A stretch of DNA of 64,000 nucleotides from Ulota crispa. Its lineage: Eukaryota; Streptophyta; Bryopsida; Orthotrichales; Orthotrichaceae. The position numbers and the translations under genes are program-made. Positions 31,775 through 43,514 of this stretch are shown here, piece after piece (the first letter of the stretch is position 1; every line of letters starts with the position of its first letter). Location: the NCBI GenBank assembly GCA_963920765.1, contig OY987245.1:18802727-18866726 (forward strand), given 5' to 3'. The notes under the pieces were generated by a model. The model was not told the origin of the DNA. It saw nothing but the letters and a program-made list of their open reading frames with translations, and searched no databases.

Positions 31775-34593
31775 TTTAATAGGTAAAAAAAGTGCCCTTT
31801 CAATGAAGAGGCAATAAATAAATTGACCTTGCACTCACCAAAAATGGGAAAAAAGTGATCTTGCGCTTGAAATAATAGCTTCAAATTTTGAAAGTCAAAT
31901 GAAGGGCTCCTTGACGTATCAATTTTAAAAACTTGGTCTTGGGATTGTTGAGAATATGGTCTATAGGTGTGCAACTAAGGTAGGTATGGATAAAAGCAAC
32001 TAAGGTAGGTATGGATAAAAGGAATATACAACATTAAACTTGTATAATACATAGATAATACCTAAGGGTAGGGCTATAGAGCTAGTGCTACATAAGTGCA
32101 CAACCAAAGGCACAAAGGTCCCGGTGCCTTACTTTTACAATTTCACACCTATTTCCTACTTAGAAAATTGGATGCACTTATCAGGAGAACACCTTTACGT
32201 GGAAATAAATTGAACTTTTGGATTGGTGTAACATTTTTTGTACTTGAAGTGGCATGGAGCAATGCAAAACAGTTGAGTTGAACATAGACTCACATTGATC
32301 ATTATAGTTTAGTAACACCTATATTCTAATTGATTGTATCCAATTGAAAATATCTAATTGGTTATATAGGATACATTTTTTGTTTGAAGTTTCAAACATG
32401 TTTTGTTAGTTTATTTAATTTCAATAGAGTTGATTTCATGTGAACTTTTCATACAAAATTCAACTTATTGCTTTAAGCTTCTACAATCATTGTTTTCTCA
32501 TTGCATGCCCAAATTCTTTTGAGGGCCTTCTGTTTTGACAACCTTGCAAATATAAAGGACAATAAAATCTTCAACATTTCATATGAATGTTGGACCCACT
32601 CTTCAAAATTCATCACTGGTTGTGACCAACGTATATCTTTTTGGCGTAACCCCAAAAAGCACCAAATTGTTAGCTCTGGCAATTGGGCCCTTGAAAAAAA
32701 TGGCTAAATCTTTTATAGTAAGCCAAATTGTCTCTTGCACAATTGATTAATTGCCATGTAACTTTGCATGTCACTCCTATTGTCGCCAAAGTTGCTAGTT
32801 GGTTTTGCAAACAAGACTCGTGCGTCGCGAGTGGCTTGGCCACTTTGCACTGGCACATTATAGTTTGTTGCTTATTCCTCTTTGGTCATCAGTTTCAAAG
32901 CGCCACATTGCAAGCTCTTAAGTGTGCTTCCCGCCTAAGTAATGGATATCTTTATGTCAATGCAATCTTTGCAAATTGCCTTGTTACACCTCTGTGATTG
33001 CCAATTTTGTAGTTGAGCTAGATACATGCTACGTCAGGACTTACAACAATGGTAATTGGTGGCTACGCAGCCAGAGTGCAAGACAGTTGTTTACAATAAA
33101 ACTTTGAAGTTGTTGTCGTTAATGAGAAACTTCCGGAGTTACAATGTGCTAGTTTAGGGTTTTAGTGTGCTTGTTGATGAGAGGCTTACGGAGTTAGAGT
33201 GAGGTAGTTTAGAGTTTCATTGTGTGTTTAATTGCTCATTTTTGTTTTTTTGCGCAATTGTAATATTATGTAAAAAGATTGTCATGTTTGTCTTGGGTCT
33301 TTGAAGTTCTTGTTTTTTGTTAGGAACTTTGAATGCAAACCCTACCACAAGTAACAAAAATATGTTGAAAATTGTATTACTATAACCATTAGGGAGCAAA
33401 ATTACATTAAAATTTATATTATTATAGGCATTGAAATTATATTCCTCATCAAGACATTTTGCTTGTACTTGTATTCAAAAATTTTACTTTGTCGCTAGAA
33501 TAACTTACTCCCTACACTTTTCACGCAATTCCATACATTTTTTTCTTGCTAATAGAAATAGTAACTTAGCCTGTCCCACTTTGTAATTTTCAAACAAGGA
33601 GCCACAGTGGCTGACCACCAAAAACGAAACCCTGGTTGTGAGCAACTTCACCTGGTACCTGGTAAGATTGACCTGCTCTCATCCACTGAGCTTACCCACA
33701 GTGGGTTTTTGCAGCACCTGGGATCCTGGATCCTACCTACCAATGGCAGTTGCCTAGAATTCTCCACTCTTAAATATGGAGCCTATGACCGTGTAGTCAA
33801 ACTCAATATCTTGAGCTTGGTCTACAATGTTTTGTCATTCCATAGAAGCATTGAAAATAGATTAGAAATAAAAATAGACCGTTTTGAATTTATGTAAGTC
33901 ACATTTCCATTTCATTCTAAATTTAGAAAAATTTCGTAGGTTGTGGAAATACATTGGATGCTCAAATTATAATATACTAATCACTCTTGGAATTTTTTAG
34001 ATTTCAACGTGAAAAAGGAATCAATGCCATGTAGCATTTATTTTAGCAGCAAAGCTCAAATCTCCGAACGAGACTATCTTCATTAAGATCAACACCTAGA
34101 AGGTAGAGGTAGTTGTATGGCAAGCAGTAAAAATATTTTGGATAAAGTGGCCTTAGCTTTTTTTCTAACCAAACTTAGCTTTTTTTCTAACCAAACTACG
34201 GTTGAGTAGTAAGATGGCTACATTTTTTTTACAGATGTAAAGTTAGATGTTTTCAACCTTTCATCAAAGCTAAATCTCATGATGATTTTGTGAGAAGTTA
34301 GAATATTGTATTAGTAGGATGAGGTAACATCAAGTGGAACCTTGAAATCTGGGCTCCTACTCCCAAACCTGTGTATAAAAGTTGGCTAAATATTTTACAT
34401 TTTTTCAAAATATACTATAGAAAAATTAGCCACACCAATTTTGGTGTTGCAAAAAAGCTATAATTAGCACAAAATGCTTTCACTGATGGCAAGCCCTATT
34501 ATAGATCAAGTTAAGTTCACACTATATCCCACATCCCATCTATGCAAGTTCCACTCCAATCCGAACAGTGCTAGCTTGCACAAGGCAAAATGA
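31775..34593. other. AT-rich DNA, mostly unassigned
   Basis: Contains the 25-bp duplication at 31971-32020 and otherwise only short frames. The segment 32470-33000 has overlapping frames on both strands but no family was recognised. Confidence 0.4.
31971..32020. repeat. 25-bp perfect tandem duplication
   Basis: Two exact units GCAACTAAGGTAGGTATGGA plus TAAAA. The unit carries the AAGGTAGGTATGG motif resembling AGGTAG element ends, so it may be an element remnant. Confidence 0.75.
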
Positions 34594-34597
34594 TTAA

Positions 34598-35511
34598 CCC
34601 TTAAAAAGCAATGTGGACGGGAAAAGTCTATTGGTTATTGCAAAAACACTATGTAAGATGAAGAAAATTTGGTTTTCATTTAATTTTTTTAGAAGTGATC
34701 ATGGAGGCATGGTCTATTATGGAAGGCAAAAAACAACCTTGCCAAATGTACACATTTTTTTAGGTAGCCCAAATTGTGAGAAGATCCAAAGACTCAATGT
34801 TAGGTCCAATGTTGCCCGTATTGCAATTTTCATGAGGTTAGCCTACACTATTGACTTTTATAACTTTTGAACATATTAGTATAACCCCTAAACGCCCAAG
34901 GGGGTAAGGGCAAAACATAAATGCATTAAAAAAAAAACTCTTGTAACTTCAATGAAGTTTGTTTCAAAAGAGAAAACAAGAAACATGATGTTTAGCAATT
35001 ATTCATATGATTAAATATTCAAAAAAAATTTGTACTCTTATTTAATGAGTTTAGAAGCATTTACCATTTAATATTCACCAAAATTACAAATTTTACTCCT
35101 AGATTTCAAAATTTGGTATGATTGGTTAAAAATAGACATTCTATCCTAAACTTCAAAAATGCTATCTTTTGAAAGGAGGGAACATCATTAGTTTCCTGAA
35201 ATAATAAATTCTACAACACTAACAAATATTGAAGTGTTTGTCTTTGAAAAATTCTCCTTGGAGGAGTTTAACTTGGATTGACATGATTCAAGTTAAATCA
35301 GAATGTAGATTTGATTTTCTATTATAAAAACAAATGTTTTTTTTGAAAAGAAAACAAATTGTCTTGGGCAGAACAAAAAAAATGGGCAACAACCAGAAAA
35401 TGATTGATTGGGTGCTTAGGGGATAATGGATGAGCACTTACCACACCATTATAGAACAATGTAGAGCAACTATAAAGAAGCAATCATGGTGACTAACCCG
35501 GCATTTAGGAG
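34598..35511 (-). mobile_element. TTAA-type element, family I, split by a nested element
   Basis: Flanked by TTAA (34594-34597, 35512-35515), with ends CCCTTAAAAAGC and CTCCTAAATGCCGGG. It is reversed relative to the other family I copies. Without the nested 538-bp element and ATAA it is 372 bp, close to the 378-bp copy at 15224-15601. Confidence 0.82.
34885..35422. mobile_element. TTAA-type element inserted at ATAA
   Basis: A 538-bp element with ends CCCCTAAACGCCCAA and CCCCTAAGCACCCAA, flanked by ATAA on both sides (34881-34884, 35423-35426). It interrupts the family I element 34598-35511. Confidence 0.8.
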
Positions 35512-35690
35512 TTAAAGAAAGCCCTTGATGTTTTATGCAAAAAAAATAGTGAGAATTGACTTCAAAGTTGGGTATGCTCAACCCAACTTTTAAGTGGGGT
35601 CCCACTTTCTTGGCACAAAAAACCTCCAATTACAATGCTACATGCCTGCATGTAGGCATGTTTTAGTGACTAAGAACAAAACTCATAAGT

Positions 35691-36025
35691 TAGGAGGCTC
35701 ATATTCCGTTCAGACTCTAAAACCATCCACCTTCTCAAAAATGTACTCTGTTTGTACATGTTGTTTTTCATAACCTTCAACAATGTACAAGCAAAATACA
35801 GTTGAGGAGATGGATGGTTTTAGAGCCCTATGCCACTTCAACTTCAAAATTTCATAACTAATTCCACAAAGCTCCAAAAAAAAATGAAACAACTTCAGTT
35901 AGAATCATTAGATATCAATTGCTCTTGTCTTTCAAGGAAAATTTACCAAAAAACACGTCAAGAAGTTTCACCTCCCCAAAATTCAGTTTCAGTCCTTAGA
36001 TGGTCGGTTTATGAGCCTCCTACCT
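35691..36025. mobile_element. TA-flanked MITE, AGGTAG family 1, left end eroded
   Basis: The right end AGGTAGGAGGCTCATAAACC is intact; the left end is shortened to AGGAGGCTCATA. Most of the interior aligns with 42872-43212. Confidence 0.72.
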
Positions 36026-36961
36026 TACAGTGGATTGCCAAGTCCCAACTTTCAGTTCTCCGCAAATGAGTCTTACACCATTGCCACCCACGCCTGGTAA
36101 ACCAGTCCTAGACGGCAGTGGCGCGGATTGGGTTGCTTGGCATCCCCACCGTTGGCACGCCAAGCTCAAAAATCAGGGCAGGTTTAACCAACAGAGCCTT
36201 CTAAACTACTGTACAGTACAGTACGTCTTCTCGGGCCCGGCCTAAACTTCACCAAATCCTTGGGATCAAAAGTGAGCTTCTCTACTGGAAGAGTACTTGT
36301 CCTTGCTATGACAAAGTCCAACCAGGTTATCCCGAAACCCTCACTTTTCCCTGCTTGGCCAAGCCTAGTCCCTCAAATTGGGACATGAGACTGCTTGCCG
36401 TGCCTCAACTCTAAGCCCACAGTGCGATTCATGGACAGTCGTCTCCTCAATAGGAGAGCCTGAGCCCGATTGGCTGCTTTGCTTTTGCCGTGGAGATTTT
36501 ACCGTCCCACGGTGGTGATGCATTGAATCTTCAGATCTGGCCATATCGTCGAGAAGGCTGTCTGGTGGCCACTTTATGATGTCTGCGTCTCCCACTCCGA
36601 AAACTTACAGTGGATTGAGCGGAGGGTGCATCATCCCAGATTCCTAGTGCAGGATGGATGCCGCATGGCCAGGAATCCAGGGTTCAGTTTTGACGGCTTT
36701 CAAGCTGTGCATGCATGCCATGAACTCTCACTGCCTCAGCTTTCCACAGTCCACAGTAACTTACCACACCTTTGCCAAGGCCCATTTCTCGTGTCCACAA
36801 TTACGTTACCCATGAATTATTGAGCTGACTCAGGCAGCAAATTCACTTCCTTCCCTCCTTTCTAGCTACGCTTGAGCACAGTCACTGGCTTCTTTGTTTT
36901 TTTAAGCACTGTCAGTCTCCTTATTGGCTTATTCCCTTGGCGTTCACATCTGAGTAACTAA
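36026..36961. other. GC-richer unassigned segment flanked by 14-bp direct repeats
   Basis: CTTACAGTGGATTG occurs at 36024-36037 and again at 36604-36617, bracketing 566 bp that are GC-richer than the neighbourhood. A minus-strand frame (36595-36365) starts only with GTG and has no known domain. The direct repeats suggest a retroposed or otherwise inserted fragment. Confidence 0.4.
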
Positions 36962-37466
36962 GAGCATCCTCAGTCCACCCCGGCATATAGGCCGCTATAT
37001 CAATATTGATTTATTAATAGCATATAGTTAATCACACAAAAATCTTATGATTTGAAGAGCATGAAAATTTTCATTTTATAGGTGCAATAAAATTTTGGTT
37101 TGGACATTGCATGATTTAGATAAATCACATCAAATATTAGCTAACTTCCAAAAAACTTAAAGGCCTCTCCAAATCAAGCCTAAATGAGGAAATTTTAGTA
37201 GAGGGGTTTGTACATTTGCCATCCACTTTACTAAGAGTTCCTTATTTAGGCTTGATTTGGAGAAGTTATTCAGTTTTTTGGAAGTTGGCTAATATTTGAT
37301 GTGATTTATCTAAATCATGCAATGTCTAAACCAAAATTTTATTGCACGTTTAGAATGGAAATTTCATGTTCTTCAAATCATATAATTTTTGTGTGATTAA
37401 GTATATGCTATTAATAGATCAAGATTGATATGGCGGCTTTTATGTTGGAGTGGATTGAAGATGCCC
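36962..37466. mobile_element. PIF/Harbinger-type foldback MITE (505 bp)
   Basis: The ends GAGCATCCTCAGTCCACCCC and GGGCATCTTCAATCCACTCC are inverted, with TAA duplications (36959-36961, 37467-37469). The arms of about 240 bp are complementary almost to the centre. Confidence 0.87.
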
Positions 37467-37469
37467 TAA

Positions 37470-37821
37470 GAGCATCTCATGCCACCCACCAAATGAAGCC
37501 CTTGGAAATTAGGTTTAGAGGGGATAGGAGCAGCAAGTAGCACAACAGGGTGTGAAGTTCGTTTGCAACCTTGAAGGTTGCAAAGCCTGCATTTGCGTTA
37601 CAACAAATTGCAATGGTACATCTAGCATCGCAACGTGAATAGTGCTTGGCAGGGATCGTGAAGGGGGCTTGAAGAAACCTTGAATTTGACGTGAAAGTAG
37701 CTAAACCCAAACGGCCCCGCTCTTGCACATTGACAAGTACAATGCTTTCGGAGACTCAAATTGTAGAAGCTGTTACGGGTGAAATGCAAAAGGCTCATTT
37801 GACAGGTGGCATGAGATGCTC
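37470..37821. mobile_element. PIF/Harbinger-type MITE (352 bp), abutting the previous one
   Basis: Perfect inverted ends GAGCATCTCATGCCACC. It shares the TAA at 37467-37469 with its neighbour and has TAA at 37822-37824. Confidence 0.85.
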
Positions 37822-37824
37822 TAA

Positions 37825-39855
37825 ACCTGGAACGCCTAGCAAAACCCCGTTTTGGGTGAATGGCTAGTTCCAGCTTTTGTTTCTCACCATCAAAATTACA
37901 AGTTTGAGTATGAGTATTCTTTTCAAACATACCTTAGTTGAGTAATTGTCTTATGCACTAGTCCGAGTTAAAATAGTGAAAAATGTGAATATCTACATTA
38001 GCAAAATTATGAATCCTTTAGATGCTCCATTTAGACTCCTTTCAAATGGGTCCAATAAAGGTTTTAATTTGTACTTTGAGATATGAAAAACACCTTACAA
38101 CCTAATTTTTTCAATCCAAAGCTTTGAGTGTAATAATGGCTAAAAGCCTTAGGTTCCAATGAAAACGAGGCATTATTCAATCATGATGGTGCACAACACC
38201 AAAAAATTATAAAAAAAATTGTGGCACCATACTTGATTGTGTCAACTCAAGTTTAGATACCATATTAAATCCATGCTTTTGTAGTGCTTGATACTTGTAA
38301 AATATGAAAATCATACAAGGTAGCCACACTTCACAGTTCACACACACTTCTAATGTACCTTACCTAAGCTCAATACATTCTAAGAGAGTCACAAATCAAG
38401 TAACACTTGGAGGGCTCATAATCAAATTCATTATGAAGTTGATGTTTAGTTCAAACACTAGAAAGATGATATCGTTGGCTATAGCAAGAAAGATAATCAA
38501 AAAATTATTGCCATAAGATCATCACAATTTGAGTTCATTATAACAAAAAATCTACTCAAAAATTGTCAATATTTTATTTGTAATCAAAATTTAAAATGGT
38601 CTGTGCGTTCACGATGAAAGGCACTTGTTATAATTGAGGTGTGGGCAGTATTTGAGGAATATGTTTGGAATGTGACCGTAAGATCTAAGACTCATCTATG
38701 ATCATGAACCACCTTGAGAGTCTCAACATTGACTTCCTTGTGGTTTGAGAGACTATAAAGTCGAAAGCTGTAACATGCATTCTTTTACTTAATTTTGAGC
38801 AGCTGTACTTGTTATGAAATGAGGTACACGTGGAATTGGTTGTATGGCTTGTGCTTGTTGGAAATTTTAATGTTAAACAAGTTAGCTTACTACACACCAA
38901 AAATTCAAAGTTTGTGGAAATTCAAAATATACTAACTTTTTTCTTACATAGAGCTATGCTAAAAACTAATACAAATCCAAACTTTTGTAATATTACACAT
39001 CTTCCTTATAGGATGTTTGGATCCAAAAACTAAATGATTACAACCTTTTTTGCCATGACTTGTTTTACAAGAATTTTTTTTCTCACTTGAAAATAGTGAA
39101 AGTATAAATTGTATAAGTTAAGATTGTGCCGCTAAACTTGGACGCTTGTGGGAAAATTTAGAAATTAGGTCCAAATTTTTGTGCTCTAAAATACATCTAA
39201 TTTAGTGTAAATTACTTTGATTTTCCTTACCAAGCACTATTAAGAGAAGTTTAGCATGTTGCTTGCCCCACATGCCCTACTTGCCCTAACCAATCTAAAA
39301 AGGAACCCACATACATTACAATATCTTCTTGCCATTTTGTTCTAATAAGTTTGAAAATTATTGCACTTGAAAAATACTCTTAGCCAAGGTCCAAGAAGAA
39401 CCAACCGCTAGTTCAATGCTAGCCAATCAAAATGAGAAAAAACCGATTGCAATTTATAAACTTTGGCTAAAAATCAGTCAAAATTCTTTAAAAAAATTTA
39501 CTTATAGTATGAAATAGAAAAAATAATCGATAGAGCTCCTTGAAAAACCAGTTCAATGTAGGAATTGAAGGAAATCTACCAAAAAATCTCAAATATTTCC
39601 CGAACCCTGCTCTTAGCACACAAGCTCTATCCACAATTCCAAAGAATACGTGAAGGTTTTTGTTCACAACTAGGTGCCTAAAATTGCTGGGTCACCAAAA
39701 ACGTTTGGTCCTTTAGGTGTTTATATGCTTGGTGTAGTGCAGATTCAATCATTCGCTATACACTATTCAAACATCAATTTTGCAGCGCTTATTTACAAAT
39801 TACCTCCAAAACGTTTACCCGTATTACATTTTATAATACATATTAAATATATATG
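37825..39855. other. AT-rich DNA, nothing bounded
   Basis: A family II-like right end (GGTCCTTTAGGTG) lies at 39709-39721, but no partner left end was found. No gene-like frame. Confidence 0.45.
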
Positions 39856-40121
39856 TTATTTGTTAAATTGGGAAAAATATTACATTTTGGGATTTTTGAA
39901 GGTTTCACGTGACCACCTGAAACTGAGCTCACAGCATTTTTTGGGTACTTGTGCCCTCACTAGAGAGGAGGAATTTGCAAGGGAAAAAATCTTAGTGACT
40001 CAAACTAAATTTGATACCTTTGAATCTAGTTTAAGGTGACTTTTTGGGTTTAAGGTGACTTTTTGGGTTTAAGGTGGAGTACAAAATGGTACCTCTGTTT
40101 TTCCCAATTTAACGAATAATG
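39856..40121. mobile_element. Inverted-repeat element with GTTAAATTGGGAAA ends
   Basis: The ends TTATTTGTTAAATTGGGAAA and TTATTCGTTAAATTGGGAAA are inverted. It contains a 19-bp tandem repeat TTTAAGGTGACTTTTTGGG (2.5 copies, 40030-40075) and AGGTGGAGTACAAAATG, shared with the element in b561 intron 3. Confidence 0.7.
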
Positions 40122-41604
40122 CGTTATAACTTCAAAATGAAGAGATCTTATAATTCTTAAAGATTTATGGATGTAAACAAGTTTTTTACAAAAAGGGACT
40201 TGGTTTTGTCATCCATCCACATGTTGCTAAATTATTATGTTGGTTTTCTAGCTTGTATATGGTAATGTTCTATCAAATCCTATTTGCAAACATTATACAA
40301 TTCAACATCAAGTGCCCTCCAACCATGTTCATTTCTAAAATTTTGTAGAACTTATTAGTGGAAGTTGAAACACTAAAGGATGTACCAAATATAAAACATC
40401 AAAAGCCCTCCAACGAGGTGCTAAAAATCAAGCACCTCCTAGCAATATATAAAAGAGTAGCATTTTGATGAAAGCAATTGGTATTGTTAATCTCAATAAA
40501 GGACCAAAATGATGGTGCATGTGGATTAGATTCTAAATCTATTGTGAGATTATTGATTTTTTTGTATAATACATCAAGATTAAATTCTAGACCAATTGAT
40601 TTGTGAGATATCAATTTTCTATAAAATTGAATGTTGTATTACTCATACATGTCCTATTCACGCAAAGCGTGTGCCTATATACTAGTATTATATAATTCAT
40701 TGAGTACAATTGTTTTTGCCATAATGCCTACAGCTTTTGATTCAAAAAATGACCCTTGAAAAATGACCTTAAAATACAAGTATTATAAAAAGAACCTTAA
40801 GAGCTACCACAATTAGAAACCAGCATTGCAATTACTAAGGGGATGTATTTTGTGATTTTCATAATTTCTATCCATGATCAGTTTTGTAAGGAATTTGAAA
40901 CATCTGTTTTGAATTTAGTCATAAAAACTGGAGTGTGCATTGACAAATTCAATTGTGCTTATATAATGATGGATTGTAGACTACAACTTTTATTTGAAAG
41001 GGACTGTTTACAGTACTTATTTTCTAAATTTCAATATATAAAGTACCTTTGAATTTTGAAAGCCTAGAATCTCCCTTGATTCTTATTGAATTCAGCACAG
41101 AGTAGAGGAGAAAGGAAATAACAATTTAAGTTACTTTTTATAAGAGTAACTAATTCATTTAAGGTTTTTTGCAAATTTGAATAGGTTCTAGTAATTTAAT
41201 GTTCTTGAACATTACCGTGGATTCTAAGGCTGTAAATGTATAAAAAAAATGAACCTGACGATTGTTTTTACTTTTTTATATTCTGAAACAGGTCTTGGAC
41301 AGTTGGGCCTCAAAACACAATATTTTAGAAGCGGAGGTTAATTCACGTATTACCATTCTATCAAATTATCAGAATACTGAGGAGAGGATCACACATGTTT
41401 TTCATTGAAAGAAAAAAGAATTGTGTACAAAAACAGAAGTGAAACATACATTTTTTGATCAAGATTGTCATTTCCATGATTTTTTAAGGTGCATTACTTG
41501 CTAAACACGAAACCATTTGTAGGGTAGGTACGTATTGTAAGCATCCCAAAAGAAATCCATAATTTAAACAGTGAGTCACTTATGTTTTATGAGAAAATAA
41601 TTTC
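40122..41604. other. AT-rich DNA, nothing recognised
   Basis: Only short frames without family resemblance. Confidence 0.5.
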
Positions 41605-41608
41605 TTAA

Positions 41609-42516
41609 CACCTAAACGGCCAAGCCCTCTTTTTAGCAACATAGTGATTTTGGGGAGATACATGTGATTGGAGATTTTCATATTTTAGGCTGAAATTTTA
41701 ATAGAATGTGGGAACAAGGTTTATTTTTCGTATGCACTAAATTTCATAACATTTGAAAGTATGAATAGGAAGATTTGGCCTAGTATGTTGTTTTTTTCAC
41801 TTTGCAAGCAGCCTTGGCAAATTTTTAAAATCACTTTTTTCAAAAACAAAAATTTCAAATTGGTTTAGGAGATTTATGTGAATGTGGAAAGCTTTGAATC
41901 ATTCCATTTTGATCAACGGGATGATAGTTATGAGGATTTTTTGTTTGCGGGTAATTAGGGATTATTTACTCCAAAATAGACTTTGAAGTCCTTTATTTTA
42001 CTCACTTTTCATTATTTTGGAAAAAAAAACAAAGCCAAAGGATGTATAGTGTTCATCACAATATTACAACCATTTGGATTGGCATTTTTCATTTCCATAA
42101 ATAAATTCTTGTCAATTAGTGTTTTGAATCATTCTCTACTTATTTTTACTTACTAATTTTTTTCCATATGTTATATAGTTCCAAATGATTTGAAACTTTT
42201 TTGACATGTACTTTACATAGGTGGAACACAGAATTTAGAGAAGTACCACCCACATAGCCTTTTTTCCTTAGGAATTCTACCTTTTGAAGGGTAGCTGCCT
42301 AGTTTTTCACATGATGTTTTTGAGTATATAAACCACTCTATCTTCCAATCCGCATGGTAGAAAATTCTGAATTCTTTTCCATATCTTCTAAAATTATTCT
42401 ACTACAAGATCCTATGGTAACGCATAAAAGCGTTATTGTTTTCAAATTTGGTTGATGCTCTAAAATTGACAGTTTTGGAGAGTTTTTGGTGAAAATTTTG
42501 CTTGGTCCTTTAGGGG
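41609..42516. mobile_element. TTAA-type element, family II (908 bp)
   Basis: Flanked by TTAA (41605-41608, 42517-42520), with ends CACCTAAACGGCC and CCCCTAAAGGACC. It is a full-length relative of 19125-20036 with nearly the same length. Confidence 0.85.
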
Positions 42517-42871
42517 TTAAAGAAGATATGCAGCTTGAGGGAAATGATAGATGGTATCCCTCTTGTATTTACGCCCTTAAAACCATTCATGTAGGGTAAC
42601 TATTATAAGATTAAAAGCTTCCGTTAGATGGAGAGAAATATACAAGACTTCTTTAAGACGGTATACAACGTTGTGTTATTGAGGATTTGGGGTGGATTAG
42701 CCCCACTGAACCACGACTGCACACACTCCTTTCTACTCTGACAAAAAAAAGAACAATATGAACAAAGACCAAATTTGGTGGCGGTTACACAGAGTGCAGA
42801 ATTAAGTGGGGGCTTGGACGGAACTGAGTACCGTATGTCTATCACAATCTCAGATATTGAGAGGAGAATTA

Positions 42872-43212
42872 AGGTAGTCTGCTCATAAACCGTCCAACCA
42901 TTAAAACTGCCCACCTTCTCAAATGTTTCTTTGCTGTACATGCTTTTTTTCATAGGTTTTAAAAATGTACAAGGTGTGTATCTTTGAGGAGGTGGGCAAT
43001 TTAGAGGTGGGCGATTTTAGAGATCTATGGTCATTCCACTTCAAAATTTCATACCTAATTCCACAAAGCTCCAAAAAATATGAAATAACTTGGGTTAAAT
43101 GTCAATTCTTCTTGACTTTCAAGGAAAATTTACTGAAAAAAAGTTCAAGAAGTTTCACCTCTCCAAAATTTAGTTTCAGCCCTTAGATGGACGGTTTATG
43201 AGCACACTACCT
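42872..43212. mobile_element. TA-flanked MITE, AGGTAG family 1 (341 bp)
   Basis: Ends AGGTAGTCTGCTCATAAACC and a matching inverted AGGTAGTGTGCTCATAAACC, flanked by TA. The interior (CATTCCACTTCAAAATTTCA) is shared with 35691-36025. Confidence 0.8.
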
Positions 43213-43288
43213 TACTGTTAAACCCCATAGGAGAGGACGTGGAGAAGTGGGGGAGACTATTCAAAGGGGCAGCTAAGCTTAAGCTTAA

Positions 43289-43510
43289 CCCTTAAAGGAT
43301 GTTGCCTACCAAAAATATTGTATGTATTTGGACAAGAATCATTTAATACTTGAAGAAATGACTTTATGACATATGTCAACAATTTCCCAAAAAAATCCTA
43401 GTAGACCGATAGTATGTTTAAGACTTGACTTGAAATTTACCACTCCAATGGAATTCATGTGCAATCAAAATACACCATCCGTATACAAAACAACAACATC
43501 CTTTAGGGGG
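43289..43510. mobile_element. TTAA-type element (222 bp) upstream of the ABCG gene
   Basis: The ends CCCTTAAAGGATGTTG and CCCCCTAAAGGATGTTG form a long inverted repeat. The flanks are TTAA (43285-43288) and TTAG (43511-43514). It marks the boundary between AT-rich repeats and the GC-rich ABCG upstream region. Confidence 0.83.
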
Positions 43511-43514
43511 TTAG

